The notes below the pieces were generated by a model. The model worked only from the letters and a program-made list of their open reading frames with translations. It was not told the DNA's origin and did no database searches. A DNA stretch of 64,000 nt from Sipunculus nudus (lineage: Eukaryota > Annelida > Sipuncula > Golfingiida > Sipunculidae), in assembly GCA_026874595.1 (NCBI GenBank), contig CM049318.1:6775741-6839740 (forward strand), read 5' to 3'. Of this stretch, positions 11,893 through 24,421 are shown piece after piece. Within the stretch, counting starts at the first letter, position 1; each line of letters begins with the position of its first letter. Made by a program: the position numbers and the translations under genes.

Positions 11893-12327
11893 GTTTATTT
11901 TCTCAGATCCCGTATCAGCCCCTGTTTAATGCATGTCATTCTCTTTTTCTGTTTATTTCCTCAGATCCTGTATTAGCCCCTGTTTAATGTCATTCTCTTT
12001 TCCTATTTATTTCCTCAGATCCTGTATCAGCCACTGTTTAATGTCATTCTCTTTTCCTGTTTATTTTCTCAGATCCTGTATCAGCCACTGTTTAATGTCA
12101 TTCTCTTTTTCTGTTTGTATCCTCAGATCCTGTATCAGCCCCTGTTTCATGTCATTCTCTTTTCCTGTTTATTTTCTCAGATCCTGTATCAGCCACTGTT
12201 TAATGTCATTCTCTTTTTCTGTTTGTATCCTCAGATCCTGTATCAGCCCTTGTTTCATGTCATTCTCTTTTCCTGTTTATTTTCTCAGATCCTGTATCAG
12301 CCACTGTTTAATGTCATTCTCTTTTCC
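11893..12327 (+). repeat. 54-bp minisatellite, 8 units
   Basis: About eight head-to-tail copies of a 54-bp, pyrimidine-rich unit (core words TTATTTTCTCAG, ATCCTGTATCAGCC and TGTTTAATGTCATTCTC). The first unit is 58 bases. Units 4-7 alternate between a TTTGTATCCTCAG form and a TTATTTTCTCAG form, which gives a 108-bp higher-order repeat. Because 54 is divisible by three, a 150-codon open frame (11933-12385) runs through it; this follows from the unit length and is not evidence of a gene. Each unit carries a pyrimidine tract ending in CAG, like a 3' splice site. Confidence 0.9.
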
Positions 12328-12743
12328 CGGAGCGCTCACTCAATTATCCCAGTCTAAATATGTGAACACACTCATCAGCATTTAATAAGCACCACCATAC
12401 AGCGCAATGACCTTCTCATTGTTTGACGGACTGTAACTGTCAAACCCTTGTACCCAAACTGACATTATCAAAGCAATATGACCGTTATTCAAGGATGTCC
12501 CTGCACGCAGAGAGATGAAATGCCATCCCAGTTCACGCATTAAGTTATACACCGATCAACTAGTACAGCCATCCCAAATCCCTGATGTCTAGTGTTATGT
12601 TATCACTGGGAATGGCATACACAGCCCCATGTGACCCGGGTGACATTTGGGGCTCTGTAATGGCCACGCAAACTTCCCTGCCCTGGACAGATTACTTAAC
12701 ACTTGAGAAGGTCATTTCAGAGCAAATACCTATATAATACAGT

Positions 12744-12756
12744 ATACGTCAGACCT
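12744..12756 (+). repeat. Target-site duplication, left copy
   Basis: ATACGTCAGACCT here is repeated exactly at 13341-13353, bracketing the tRNA-headed element. A direct repeat of this length at both ends is the mark of target-primed retroposition. Confidence 0.75.
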
Positions 12757-13340
12757 ACCGGCTTCTGTTGCTCAGGGGCAGAGCGCAGGACTCAAAGCCG
12801 GGAGATCGTGAGTTCGAATCTCAGCCAAGGCGGTGAGATTTTTCATGGTCGCCCCCCCCCCCCCCCCCAGGGTGAGTGCTTTGCAGGCTTAATGGGAAGG
12901 TCGTCCCAAACGGCCGTGTTTCACTCACAAACGAGTGCGCCTTTCGGGGCTCCTCGGTGCTATGACCCAGCAATGGGGACGATTACGCACCCAGGGCCTG
13001 CAGATGCAGTGGTCACCGGGCCTGGTTAACGCCAGGATAGAAAACGAGAGGAAGCGTGTGATACTACTGCCCTGTCACGTGGTCCGAAACCGGAATGGAA
13101 ATCTGCAGATGTACATTGTTACGGGGTGACATAAAAGCGGACCAAACTGTCTCGCTAGTGAAGCTTGTTTTTCTAGCAAAGCGGTTGGAAAGCCGGACAT
13201 GTGCGCCACCGACATGGGTTTGAAATAGGGATCGCCCCTGTGTTTTCCCCTGAGCAATTCGTCTTCGTAACAACATATATGTAGTTAAGTTAGCATTTAA
13301 AAATGGAGGCAATTACCTCCACCAAAAAATATTTAAAACA
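12757..13340 (+). mobile_element. tRNA-headed retroposon (SINE-like), 584 bp, with a 13-bp TSD
   Basis: The element begins with a tRNA-like head: A box from about 12768 (TTGCTCAGGGG), a perfectly pairing D stem (GCTC/GAGC), and a B box at 12812-12820 (GTTCGAATC) inside a mostly paired T arm (4 of 5 pairs). The acceptor stem pairs in about 5 of 7 positions, and the loop reads CTCAAAG, so a Leu-CAA-like origin is possible. A 17-base C tract follows (12852-12868), then a GC-richer body unlike the AT-rich flanks, and an A-rich 3' tail. A second A-box-like (13174-13184) and B-box-like (13217-13227) pair lies in the body 43 bases apart, so the element may be a dimer. It would depend on a LINE for movement. 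I cannot assign a named family. At 584 bp it is long for a SINE. Confidence 0.65.
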
Positions 13341-13353
13341 ATACGTCAGACCT
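13341..13353 (+). repeat. Target-site duplication, right copy
   Basis: Exact copy of the 13 bases at 12744-12756, directly after the A-rich tail of the element. A shorter echo (GTCAGACCT) occurs at about 13367-13375. Confidence 0.75.
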
Positions 13354-16300
13354 TCTAATACAACTAGAGTCAGACCTGCTAAATAAATTAATAAAAGGTA
13401 TTATTCAGCTCAGTCTTTGTACTCACAGCTTTGACCTATTATGACATTTCGGCCATTAATCGTGGCCAAGTACCGCGCTTGGTGCAGGCCGTTGTATGTT
13501 CACGCACGAAAACAGAGGTATTTGTACTGTCAGCTACTCGGAGTAGAGAGAAGTATTGAAGAGAAGTCTTTCTTTCAAAGCGCGTATGTTTTGTTGCATA
13601 GCTTGCCGTTTAACGGCTCGACGATTTATGTAAATTCAAGTTTTTTGATTAGTTTAAAGCTTTGAGATATCATACAACACATGACATTTAAACCGGGACT
13701 TTTGGGTCCTAAAGATAATACATTCGTATAACAAGGAAAGGCTACTACAAATGAGATAAGATACTTCAGTTTAATACGCATGCGCAATCGGAGATTCCTG
13801 GTTAAACCATATTTACGGATGACTGCCTTTTTTCCCTTAGATGCCACGAACCGTACTAAGGGAGCGTCCAGCTACGTCTACATGGTATTAGTTTAGAACA
13901 GACCCCCACCGATGTCCTGTCTATTCTGCCATTAAGAATACATTTGTTTAGGCGGTTTAAGCGGTTGTTATATTAAGAGATTATTTTCTGGTTTTGGACG
14001 TCAAGAGTTCACCCTGAACAGAAATGACACTACAGTTAATGTTAATGGTAGTTCCACCACTTCAAATAATACCCGAAAATGGTGGTCGTAGTGGCAGTTA
14101 TAGATGCAGCCAGAACTCATCTGAAGGAAATATAAACATTATGTTCCCTTTTAAACAAATTCTTACTCTTAACTGACTGCCTGTCTCTTTGAAATTTCTA
14201 TTCTGTAATTTTATCTCTATTGTAATGGCACTTGTACTTGATACTCAAAACTGCTCACTGCAAAATTGGAAGTGATATGATACATACCATTCTCTTATTG
14301 ACGTGTTTATTTCTTCATCTTCTTCTATTCCTTGAATAAAGTGGCACAGAAAGAAAAAATGGTAAAAATCTAGATACCGGTGTAGTATAACTCCTCCATT
14401 TTGACAGCCGTAACGACATTTCGCAGGCTCTACCAGGCCTTTATTTAAGCAGTCCAATTTTTATTTCCTTGAGTATTTCATTAAAAAACACAGAAAACCA
14501 ACAAACGGTATTGATGACATTTCTAAGCGAAAATAGGCTGCTATTTGAACTTACATTAGGGGGCTAACTCTATATGAAATTCCTAAACGCCAGGATTTGG
14601 GACATCTTAGGGCAAAATAAGTGATCGAGTGGGTAAAGATCGGGAACAAAACTCTATGTAATCTGTCAATCGCTTCTTTTTCATTCACAACCTGACCTAG
14701 CTTTAGCCCAGGCCAGTACAACTTTTTAGCAGCGCATATATATATAACACTTTTATTCGTCGTAATGGAGGGTTTCATAAAGGTGAAAAGGTCGTTATAA
14801 TCCTACTCAAGATATCCTCATCGTGCAGGGAATGAAAAACTGCAATTTGCATTTTAGATGTTCTAAGATTTATTAACACTCGCGGTATAATAAGCACCCA
14901 GGAGCGGTCGTGAGAATCTGAGAAAGATAAACATGTCAGTTTTTGATAAGGGTACATTGATGCGACACGAGAGTACTCCGAGAAAAGCGTCCAGGGGAGA
15001 ATCTATAGATCAGGGAGAGAGTTCTGTCATAGGCGGACGTGTATTGGCAAAGTTTAGCTCTAGCGGAGAAATTTTTTTGGACCATGCCTAAATCCGAAGA
15101 TTATCGTGGAATCCCTTAAACATAGAATATTAATATAGAATTATATAAATAGAACCGCTTCTGTGAATAATTAAAGCCTTCTGTAAATGTACTATCGAGA
15201 GCTTATTTTCAAATATTGTCAACCATCCAAAACTGCAGGCCTCAATATAAAAAAATCTAATTGATACAACTCTTCACACCGACTTTGTATTTAATATATG
15301 CAATAACTCAATATATACAATAACTTGCGGGCTCCAATGGAAGCATTTTATTGCTTTGTTTAATCAGACTCCACCTATGCTAAGGCTAAAAATATTTCTA
15401 AAATGTCTTAGCTGTCGTTTGAATTCCCCTTAGTTTCGCTCCCGTACATTTTGCACTATATATATCTACATATGGATGAACATGTTTATCTTATACACAT
15501 TTTGATGTGCCTGCTTCATTTTTAAAGTCATGAAGATTTAGTTTTTATACCCAGTCTTTAGCTGCATGGGAACACTGAAGGCCGGTATTGATATATGTAT
15601 TGAGTTTGCTACGTAGTTGTATATTAGCAGCTGTCAAAATGTAATTATGTGATGTGACCATGGAAAGAATTTGTTTGTTTTTTTGCCAGCAAGGGTGAAA
15701 GTAATCCATAAATAACCCTCTAATATATTATATATACCTTAATGTTCAAAGAGTTTATAGGCCTATTATGTTTACTGACTTATTTGTAAATCAAAGGACA
15801 TTGGTCTGCATAGACCTCTCTGAGCGTGATACCTGCTTGCATAAACCTAATAACAACTTTTTATAGATACAAGCGATTTTAATCAGTCAACAATTCTTCA
15901 TATGTCATTTATTTCGCGTTGCCAAATTTGGAGAAAAATTGAAAAATTTTTATGGTTGTTTCTATTTTTCCCAATAAATTTATTTCAAAGGACGTTTTCT
16001 TCACAACAAATCGTAGATACTTTTTATCATAAAGTCATGCCCTTTTTACGTCATATTCCTGCATTGCGTATTCACACACTTCATGCAGCTTGAAATGCAA
16101 ATTTCGCAAGCAATTTTCAATGCAACCCCGCGAAATTCACGAAAATTGTGTCGTGTTTTACAGTATTACAATCTTCCTCTGGGTAGCAAGTCCAAGAAGC
16201 ACACTTACTTTTCGACAAGACCCTGTGACAGGACTAATATGTCAAATATGTGTATGAACGATGAAATAGATAATTCAAAACTCAAGATTATTGAATAAAA

Positions 16301-17264
16301 TACTAACGTAACTAATTAAAAATAATTACAAAATGAAAGAGTCATAGTCATAAGTTTTATATGCAGTCTTACTGCTCGAGTGCACGTGAAGTGGATGTAT
16401 AAATCTTTGCACATATACCATAAAATAACCTCATTGTTATAAAATGTCTGTTGAATTTCAGAGGGTTCACTTGAAAGACTAAATATACATATTATTTTAT
16501 TCTAGGATACCATTTCCTTGTTTAATGCTTGGTAAATATTTGACAAATCGATATTTACTCCTTTAGAAGTAAAATATATCAGCGCATGCTGTATACATAA
16601 TTAAAAAGGTCAGCACTTTTTATCTTTGTAACATACTTTGTCTGGGATAACGAACAGCTGTCGAGTTACATAATTTCAAAATAATTTATTTGTCTTTTGA
16701 GGCTTTGTTATACACCATAAACACATTAGATAACGTTCTCACTGATGGAGTATCACGCTTCGAATGGTTCCCAAACATCCTGAACATATTTGGCATCCAC
16801 TACCTAATAAAGACTGATTAAACATGAACGACCTTATTTATTAAACTCAGATGTAGACTCACGTACTGTGTATATTAAAGATATTTAAAGTTCTCTCTCT
16901 GTGCAAAATATCTTTACCTTTTGTTGTCTTTCACCTAAGAGCATGCGGATAAACCAAAACACGACACACGATACATCCACCCGGACACAGACTTATCTTG
17001 TCTCTCAAAGTTCTATTTCTGTTTTCATTGACAAACAACTCAAAATACCTTTTCTTTCATCACTCTGTTGAGTCATGATTTTGGTGTTAAATATTTCTCT
17101 GATAAATGAATGTGCCTGCGTGCCCTTCAAGCATCTGTCTCTACTTAAGATACTTAAGAACCTAATAAGCCAGCAATCTTGTCTGTGGCGGACTCTGGTT
17201 AATCACCAAACGGCGTGTTTTCACACAGTCACTGTGGCAAGAAATCCCTACAACTCCTATTCAG
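13354..17264. other. AT-rich stretch without a recognised gene
   Basis: Open frames are 60-75 codons and carry no recognised domain. I see no RNA gene, no long repeat and no mobile-element end. TAGGCCTA-like words (for example near 15757) occur, as they do near 9031. Confidence 0.55.
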
Positions 17265-17279
17265 ACCGGAAGTGACGTG
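17265..17279 (+). promoter_or_regulatory. ETS plus CRE-half composite site
   Basis: ACCGGAAGTGACGTG joins an ETS consensus (CCGGAAGT) to TGACGTG, a CRE-type half site. This composite is typical of broadly active animal promoters. The sequence around 17,190-17,360 is slightly CpG-richer than its surroundings. No transcript can be traced from it. Confidence 0.3.
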
Positions 17280-19103
17280 TACTGACGGTCAAGAACGATC
17301 TGCCTGTCTGGTTTTCAGGCTAAACGGGTCCAAGTATTTTGTCGGTACACCGCTCATTAAATGGCGCACCACCTCCGGGTTCATTATTCATTTATAATAA
17401 TTTCCCCTCGTTTTTAGTCAATGGAGCATTTTGTCACGAAATGTGCGTGTTTTGTAATGTTCTTATTAGCCGGCGGCAGAATCAGATAACTAGAGAGTAT
17501 TTTCTTGAATGGAACAACAAACATGTGAGGTTTGTGGTTGTTTGCGTGACTTGTATGCCTATATATGACTATATGTATTTTTTTCTAACGAGGTACTCAT
17601 ATAAACTTATAACTTGCTTTTTAGTGTTTGTTATATATAATTTGATATAATTCTGTTCACTTCATCGGTACATACTTTCCCTCTTCTCTGTTCGAATCGT
17701 GAATCAGACAGATGGGCTTTCACAGTGTATGCAGCGAAAATAGGTTGTACACAAAATTTATAAAGATGTGACCACAAAACTCTTGTGTATTATAAAGACA
17801 CAACATTTAGACACAACATATTGGACTATCACCATCGTTCTCATGTGGTACTGTGCTATAAGGATCTATAGGGACTGCCACGAGAGAGGGAGAGAAAGAG
17901 AGAGAGAGACTACAATGAACCCGGTTATTGTCATATCGGTGGTGCATGCATAAATTATGATATTAACCGGGATGTGACATTATCCGGGCTTCAACTTCGG
18001 TTTTCTTTTGAGTCCTAGAAGAAGCGTTATGTCTCGTATGATATCAAATAAATCGTCAATAAACTGGAAACAGGATCGTTTATGAATATTTTAATTGACC
18101 AACGGCATACCAAATTACGTTTATGCACACCTGAAAATTTATTATCTGTAAGTTTTATGCCGCCTGCCGCAATAACTGAAAGAAATCCGACTTGCCAACA
18201 GAAAGAGACGTAGCGTCTGGGTCATGAGGTAAAATTTCTTAAAATATACGGCACAGTTATAACGTTATTTGTAACAAACTATTTTTACTAAATAATTCTT
18301 TGCCTGACTATTGCGCCTTATTTTCCGGATATCTTATAAATGACTCAAACGTCCATGATCGTCTTTATTTTAGGACTGTTCAGGGAGCGGACATCGTCAT
18401 GCCATTGTAACATTGCCAACGTAACACCATTGTCAACTCTCTGAAGTTTCGCCGATTGAGGTTTTTGATCAAGTATCTCCTTCAGTGCTCACAAATCCTC
18501 CAGTTTTTCGTTGACCCTTAACGAGGATTTCCAGTCGTAAGCAACATTTAGAGCTTGTGCTTTATATCATCTATGAGAAATGTCACTGAAGTTTAAACCG
18601 CGGCCTTTCAAAGGCAAGGAGTTAATTATGTATGATATAAACATCGTAAACATCGCCCTTGTTAATGTACGAAGAAAAGCAATGATCTGGATTACCGTGG
18701 TATCTTAAGATGTTAATTAGCTAAGTGACGAGGAGTGACTCGCTTGCATAACTGCACTTGCCTGCCGCACACAGGTAAGAGATGCGATCGTTTGATACGC
18801 CTGACCGATTACAGGCTCTTGGCTTCTTTGATCGCCGTGTCGGCGTTTGATGTGATATTAACTGTGAACTGGTATCACTGTCACGGGTTCCAAGCATGAC
18901 AATAAACGGGATTATGACAATATGCCATGATATTAAACGGTCAGATTTACCATTGTTTATATAGGAAGTGGTTTGAGATTTCAGATTTAAGTGACAATAA
19001 GCGGGATTTTCTATTAACCGATATGACACAAAGTGGGCTTGACTGTATATCATTTGACATATAGAAATGAATGTCTGGAATATATTACTGATACAGATGG
19101 AGT
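17280..19103. other. Stretch without a recognised gene
   Basis: It contains a short (GA)n tract (17884-17908) and several scattered copies of a TGACAATAANCGGG-like word (about 18898 and 18992 on plus, about 17920 on minus) that may be remnants of an old repeat. The 110-codon minus-strand open frame at 18721-19053 overlaps these and is not recognisable. Confidence 0.5.
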
Positions 19104-19107
19104 TTAT

Positions 19108-19165
<58 letters not shown>
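19104..19165. repeat. (TA)n microsatellite
   Basis: About 60 bases of alternating TA with one AA interruption near 19121. Confidence 0.95.
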
Positions 19166-19167
<2 letters not shown>

Positions 19168-21242
19168 TGAATTTTAGCAAAATTGTCTGTTTCATTTAAT
19201 AAGGGAGAAGTTCATTGTACTAGGAGAGGTTTAACCATTAACATGGTAAGCATTGTTTCATTGTATTTAACTTTTCTATCTATAAATTTTAGTAGCAATT
19301 TATTTTGCATGGTTTCATTTATAATGTTCATTTAATATCTTGCCTAGCAAGTTGAAGTCTGATTTAATCATTTATGTTCGAATTAAAGATAGCTTCTTCT
19401 CATAAGTCTAAATCACATTAACCGAGTCTTAAACATTTTTTTACCCGGGGTCACAGAGTACACAGAGCCACTGCCGTTACTACTCTCACGTGTATACTTT
19501 CAGATATGAAAGGTTCCAGAATTTTATGGACTTCGAGATAAAAGGAACAATGGCTACAGATTTAGGGAATTAAAAATTAATATAAGTGGAGCATAAGCTT
19601 ATTATATCATTGGAATTACATGTTCAATAAATTAAGTGTTCATAGGGTAAGCCAACAGGCAGCATGAATAGTTCAAACATAACCTGTGTGTTGATGCCAT
19701 GATCAAAACAGGTTGAAAATGTATATACAATGTATGCATCAGTACCGGTAATAATGGATGGTAATATTACCTCGCAAATCCAACAAAATGACAAGAGGGT
19801 ATTCTAACGATCCTGTTTATACCATTGTCGCCTTTTGAAGCCATTTACAAGTAGGTGATGAGCCGCCATCAATTATGTAAGTGTTCTTTTTGTGATATTG
19901 GTTCGTATGCACGATTTTACGCTCCATTGCGTCTGAATGCAGTACAGAGTGCCTGGGATCTATGAGGTATTCATTCATCCGTAACCTTAGTTATTTTTTT
20001 TATCATAATTATGAATAAAATATCAAAATAGCAGGCTTTCAGGTCGTGCCGCTTTACCAATTTATGAATACTTTAATGGGCAAATATTGGCTACGGGGCA
20101 CATGATGGATATTTTAAGGGACATGTTTATCGACCACCACACATAATATTTGTGAAAGAGTCAAATGGAATCCCCGATATTTATATTGTATTTGTAATAT
20201 TTATATTCGATCACAAACTGATAATGCATATATACTTTAATTTACCCTATGCATTTGAGTAAATTATAGGTAAAATAATTGTAAGTTACGAATACATTAT
20301 GGGTAAATTAACAGGTACAGGTTTTGAACTATAAATCAATCATCTGATTATGACTGCAATGCCACGAAAGTAAATTACTTAATGATGTGCATTCATGACA
20401 TTACCTCTAGCAAATATAATAATTCTGTAAAAATTGTTAAATAAACCAGCCACACAGCCTATGGTGTATTTACAACCCAGATAACTTTATATTTTTATTA
20501 TATGTTCGTCTTATTAACATTAGTAAAATAATTAGTTTCTTTCTGAAAGCACCATACATAAAGATGAACAAATTATTATGTGTATTTAGAGAATTTGCTT
20601 TGGGCATATATTTGTATTTAAAAAAATATCACATCAGCACGCTTTAAAAAGCCTCACAAAGTTTACTGTCAACGCCAGATCCTCTGGTTCCATGCTCTTA
20701 GTTAAAACCCCGTATTGCTCTCTCTGTGAAAGCTTCCGCTGTAAGATTTGAACACATAATTCTTAGGTACTATCAGCTGGGGTAATTACTATGTATCATG
20801 TCATATCGCCAAACAGAGATAGGGTCGATCATGCTACCCTGACTCAACGTATTACCGTTATTCGTTTCCATGATTAGCCTATCGGACATACATTTTAGGT
20901 TATGAGTCGGACCTTATTGTCTTGAAGTAAAGTTAAAGATGTAGTTATTATTTATGTATATCAAATGAATACATCAATTAATACTCTATAATTATACATA
21001 AAACAGTGAATAAGTTTATATTTAAAAGTTAAAAATAAATGGTAACACAAGGTGTTATGTAAAACATTCAAAACCTGTCTGTAGGATGTATGACTTCCAA
21101 AATGATATAATATGGCTAAAAAATATCAATAGTTTCACTGTTTTTACATATACTGAGATGTCAATTCAGAGGTTTAGCCCTGCATACCGTAGGGATAATT
21201 TTCTTACTTGCTGTAACTAAGTTTCCAAAACAAGTAGCTTTC
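19166..21242. other. AT-rich stretch without a recognised gene
   Basis: No open frame of note and no repeat structure that I can see. Confidence 0.6.
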
Positions 21243-21288
21243 TATTATTATTATTATTATTTTTATTATTATTATATATGTATATAAA

Positions 21289-21362
<74 letters not shown>
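21243..21362. repeat. Compound microsatellite (TTA)n-(TA)n-(GA)n
   Basis: Three adjoining simple repeats: TTA/ATT triplets to about 21275, alternating TA to about 21340, then GA to 21362. The minus-strand 124-codon open frame at 21272-21646 owes its Ser-Leu and Tyr-Ile runs to this tract and is not a gene. Confidence 0.95.
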
Positions 21363-21365
<3 letters not shown>

Positions 21366-22978
21366 ATGAATAGCCATGCTTTTTCATTGTACATAGAGAT
21401 GGAACTAGAATACACAGAAAAGTCGGTTCCCATTGGCAGTCCGACTTTTGTGTGTAAGCCTGTGCTGCATTGTAAAAATTGTACGGGAACTTCCATGTAT
21501 AGACATCTTATCTTCAGAATAAAACAGAAATCATATTTTGCATTAGTTAAGGAATAAACATAAATTTCCAAGGTACTGTTGGGAATGAACAAGCTCCCTT
21601 CAGGGTTTCCAAAGAGCATCAACCTGTGGATGAATCTTCTTAACAACTAAGATATGTCTCACCATTTTTTTCTCTCTAATATTATATAGTGGACTGTTTT
21701 GCTGGTGCAGCCTTATTCGGATGATGATAAGAGTCTCCATGTAACAATGATACATCATAATTAATTCTCTTTAATGTCAAGTTTCTACGTACAGCCATAA
21801 GTGTCAGATATTAAAAAAATGCATGGTTGTCACTTTAATAGGCAAAACAAGTCCATAAACCTGCCACGTTTACTAGCTCTTACTAAATGAGTTACTATCT
21901 CCCCATCAATCCAATGTCCGCGAGATAATTATTTGACTAAGTAGCCCCTGTTACGATAATTCCTCTTACCCAATTGCAGCTATAGTTGCATAGACGCCAT
22001 TTACACAAATATCAATCACAAGGAAATTAATCTCGTAACCAAAATAGCAGGTTCCTCTCATGGGTCATTGTCCGTGCTATATTTGTTTTAATGGACTTTC
22101 ATTATCATAACCTCATAAATGATTAGTTTTGCAATGAATGAAGCAATACAAACAACTTCATTGCCGATCTCATCAACTGTGACCACCCAAATCATTATTA
22201 AGCAAATATACGGTAAAAACAGAAGGTAGAGGCAAATATGTTAGCAATAAAGCCTTTTTTCTATGGAGTATGCCAAATAGAACTTTTTCATCTCTACAGC
22301 GCCACCTGTCGCTAATGACTGACACTAAGGGTTCCGGTCCGTTATACTTACATAAAGAACATAATTTGTTATATTATAAATAAAAAATATTATCTTTTAC
22401 GGCAAGGTTACTGCAGCAGATCTGACCTATATTAAATTCAATTTAACGAAGGGCATAATTGTGACTAACGGAACACAAACACAACAGACACAGCAGTGCG
22501 CATGTAAAGGTCTATTGAAAATACACTTACGTTTAACTTTTGTATAACAAGTCTAGGGGTGAAAAAAAAATATTTACTCTTGCAAATGTATTCCCAAAGA
22601 CAAACATATAGGTTTTTATTATACGAGGGTGATGTTAAATATTCAAGCGCAACAATGGCAAAATAATAATATACTAGATGTGGTCGGACAATGGTCCTCA
22701 GAGGGCCCCGCATTTCCGGTAGTTAGTTGTGGGATAGTTTACATATGGGTAAAAAGATTAAGTTTATCATATCAAATATGACAAAGAGAAACAGGGTTTT
22801 ATCAATATAGTCAATGGGCCAGAACAGATATTGGTACCAACCAGGATGGCAAAACTTAAGCAGGTTTTTCTTAAAGGTCTATGCCTGTAGATGATATTTT
22901 AGTATGATAACTGATCCAGAGTGGTAGCTTAGTCTTAGTTATCCGTTATTGAATGTAATGATCCAGATGAAATGCAAA
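21363..22978. other. AT-rich stretch without a recognised gene
   Basis: Nothing gene-like was found. CAGCGCCACCTG at 22297-22308, read on the minus strand, matches the inner ten positions of the CTCF core but not the two before them, so it is a weaker candidate than the site at 8601. Confidence 0.5.
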
Positions 22979-23757
22979 CTTTCAGCTATATCGCCTTTTC
23001 AACAGTATTTATTTAATAACTTCATGATTAAGATATCATAACAAATATGATCTCAACAGATAGCTAAGAGCCAGGGCTTTCTGACAGTATGTCAAATGTG
23101 GCAGTTATTTACAGTTGTCATCAGTGGCAGATGCTAATACTAACCCCTACCCCATTAAATGTGCTGAAAAATTTGTATTTTTATTCATTTGTTTAAAGAT
23201 TTCAGGAACTTATGACATTTTCGCTATTGTCATTTATTCTTTGCTTTAATCTTAGGTACCAGCTTGGTTTTTCTTATCTCTTTTTAATATTTTTGTACAT
23301 TCAGGCTAACACCTTATTGAAGTTTGAGTGACCTTATATATAATTTAACCTTTGAGCTGCATCGACTTTTCCACAGTCTTTAGTTAATAACGTCATGACT
23401 ACAAAAGATATTATAACAAATATGGTCTCTACAGATAGCCAAGTCCCAGGGCTTTCTGACAGTATGTCAAATGCGGCAGGTATATGCAATTGTCATCAGT
23501 TGCAGATGCTAATATTTACTCCTACCCCATATAATTTGCTGAAAATTTGGTATTTTTTTTTCATTTATTTAAAGATATCAGGAACTTATGACATTTTCGC
23601 TATTGTCATTTATTCTTTGCTTTAATCTTAGGAACCAGCTTGGTTTTCCTTGTCTCTTTTTAATATTTTTTGGACATTCAGGCTAATATTTTAATGAAAA
23701 AATGAGTAACCCTATAAGTTAACCTTTAAGCTGCATCGACTTTTCCACAGTAATTGG
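22979..23757 (+). repeat. Tandem duplication of a ~375-bp unit, with a third truncated start
   Basis: Unit 1 (22979-about 23350) and unit 2 (about 23351-23723) are collinear and clearly similar; GGCTTTCTGACAGTATGTC lies at about 23075 and about 23450, and AGGAACTTATGACATTTTCG at about 23204 and 23580. A third copy starts at about 23724 with the same CATCGACTTTTCCACAG words and breaks off near 23757. The spacing is 374-376 bases. Copies differ by scattered substitutions, so the duplication is not recent. No coding potential is shared. Confidence 0.9.
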
Positions 23758-24093
23758 TTACTCGGGGTACATGTTAATGATCTGTAGATTATTAGTTATC
23801 CTGGTCGTTCTTAGTTCCCCACTTCGATTGCAGCACTCTTTAGGTGCGAATTGATTTGTACTAGTGATATAGCCATACAATCAACATGCGACGAGTTCGA
23901 AAAGGGTACGGGGTTGCCAAACAAAAGTACTCAGAAGACAGCGCCTAGGCAAGTATCTATCTGCGGGGGACTCTGGTGGCAAAGGGACATGTAAACGTTT
24001 AAAGGGGAATAACGCATTTTTCACCACACCCAAATGCTCAAATCATTGTTGGAGGTCGATGCAAGTAGAAGGACGCACTTTACGTTGCGTCGA
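23758..24093. other. Stretch without a recognised gene
   Basis: I see no gene or repeat here. Confidence 0.5.
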
Positions 24094-24421
24094 AAGCTAA
24101 GATTCCTTATGTATGGAACGCGGAATGCAGATTGCGTATAAACTCCGTATATTGACTAAATGAGTAAGCTGAGATTCCTATTGTACGGAACGCAGAATGC
24201 AGATTGCGTATACCCTCCGTATTGACTAAATGAGTAAGCTGACATTCCTTATGCGCGGAATGTGGATCCGGGAAAATGAATCGCTACATATACCGTATTT
24301 CCAGCAAGCCGCATGGTATCCAGGAGCAACACAGAAAACATGCATGCTACCGTGCCGGTACGTATGAAATGTCTCAACAAGCTTTCCGCATTCCGCATTC
24401 TGAAATAAGGAACCTTAGCTT
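24094..24421. repeat. 70-72-bp tandem repeat with an inverted terminal copy
   Basis: Two full units start at AAGCTRAGATTCC (24094 and 24166) and a third partial unit starts at 24236. The start of the unit recurs in inverted orientation at 24381-24421. Ends of opposite orientation about 330 bases apart resemble a small non-autonomous DNA element (MITE-like) whose left end has been multiplied. No target-site duplication was confirmed. A fold-back minisatellite is the alternative. Confidence 0.6.

Noticed and set aside
11933-12385. 150-codon open frame of repeated MSFSF...LRSCIS units
   Set aside because: It is read from the 54-bp minisatellite, whose unit is divisible by three; a second frame is also partly open, and there is no unique coding sequence.
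12757-12840. Functional tRNA-Leu gene
   Set aside because: The anticodon stem does not pair and the acceptor stem has two mismatches. The A-rich tail and 13-bp TSD fit a tRNA-headed retroposon better.
21272-21646. 124-codon minus-strand open frame
   Set aside because: Its Ser-Leu and Tyr-Ile runs come from the (GA)n and (TA)n tracts, and the rest has no recognisable domain.
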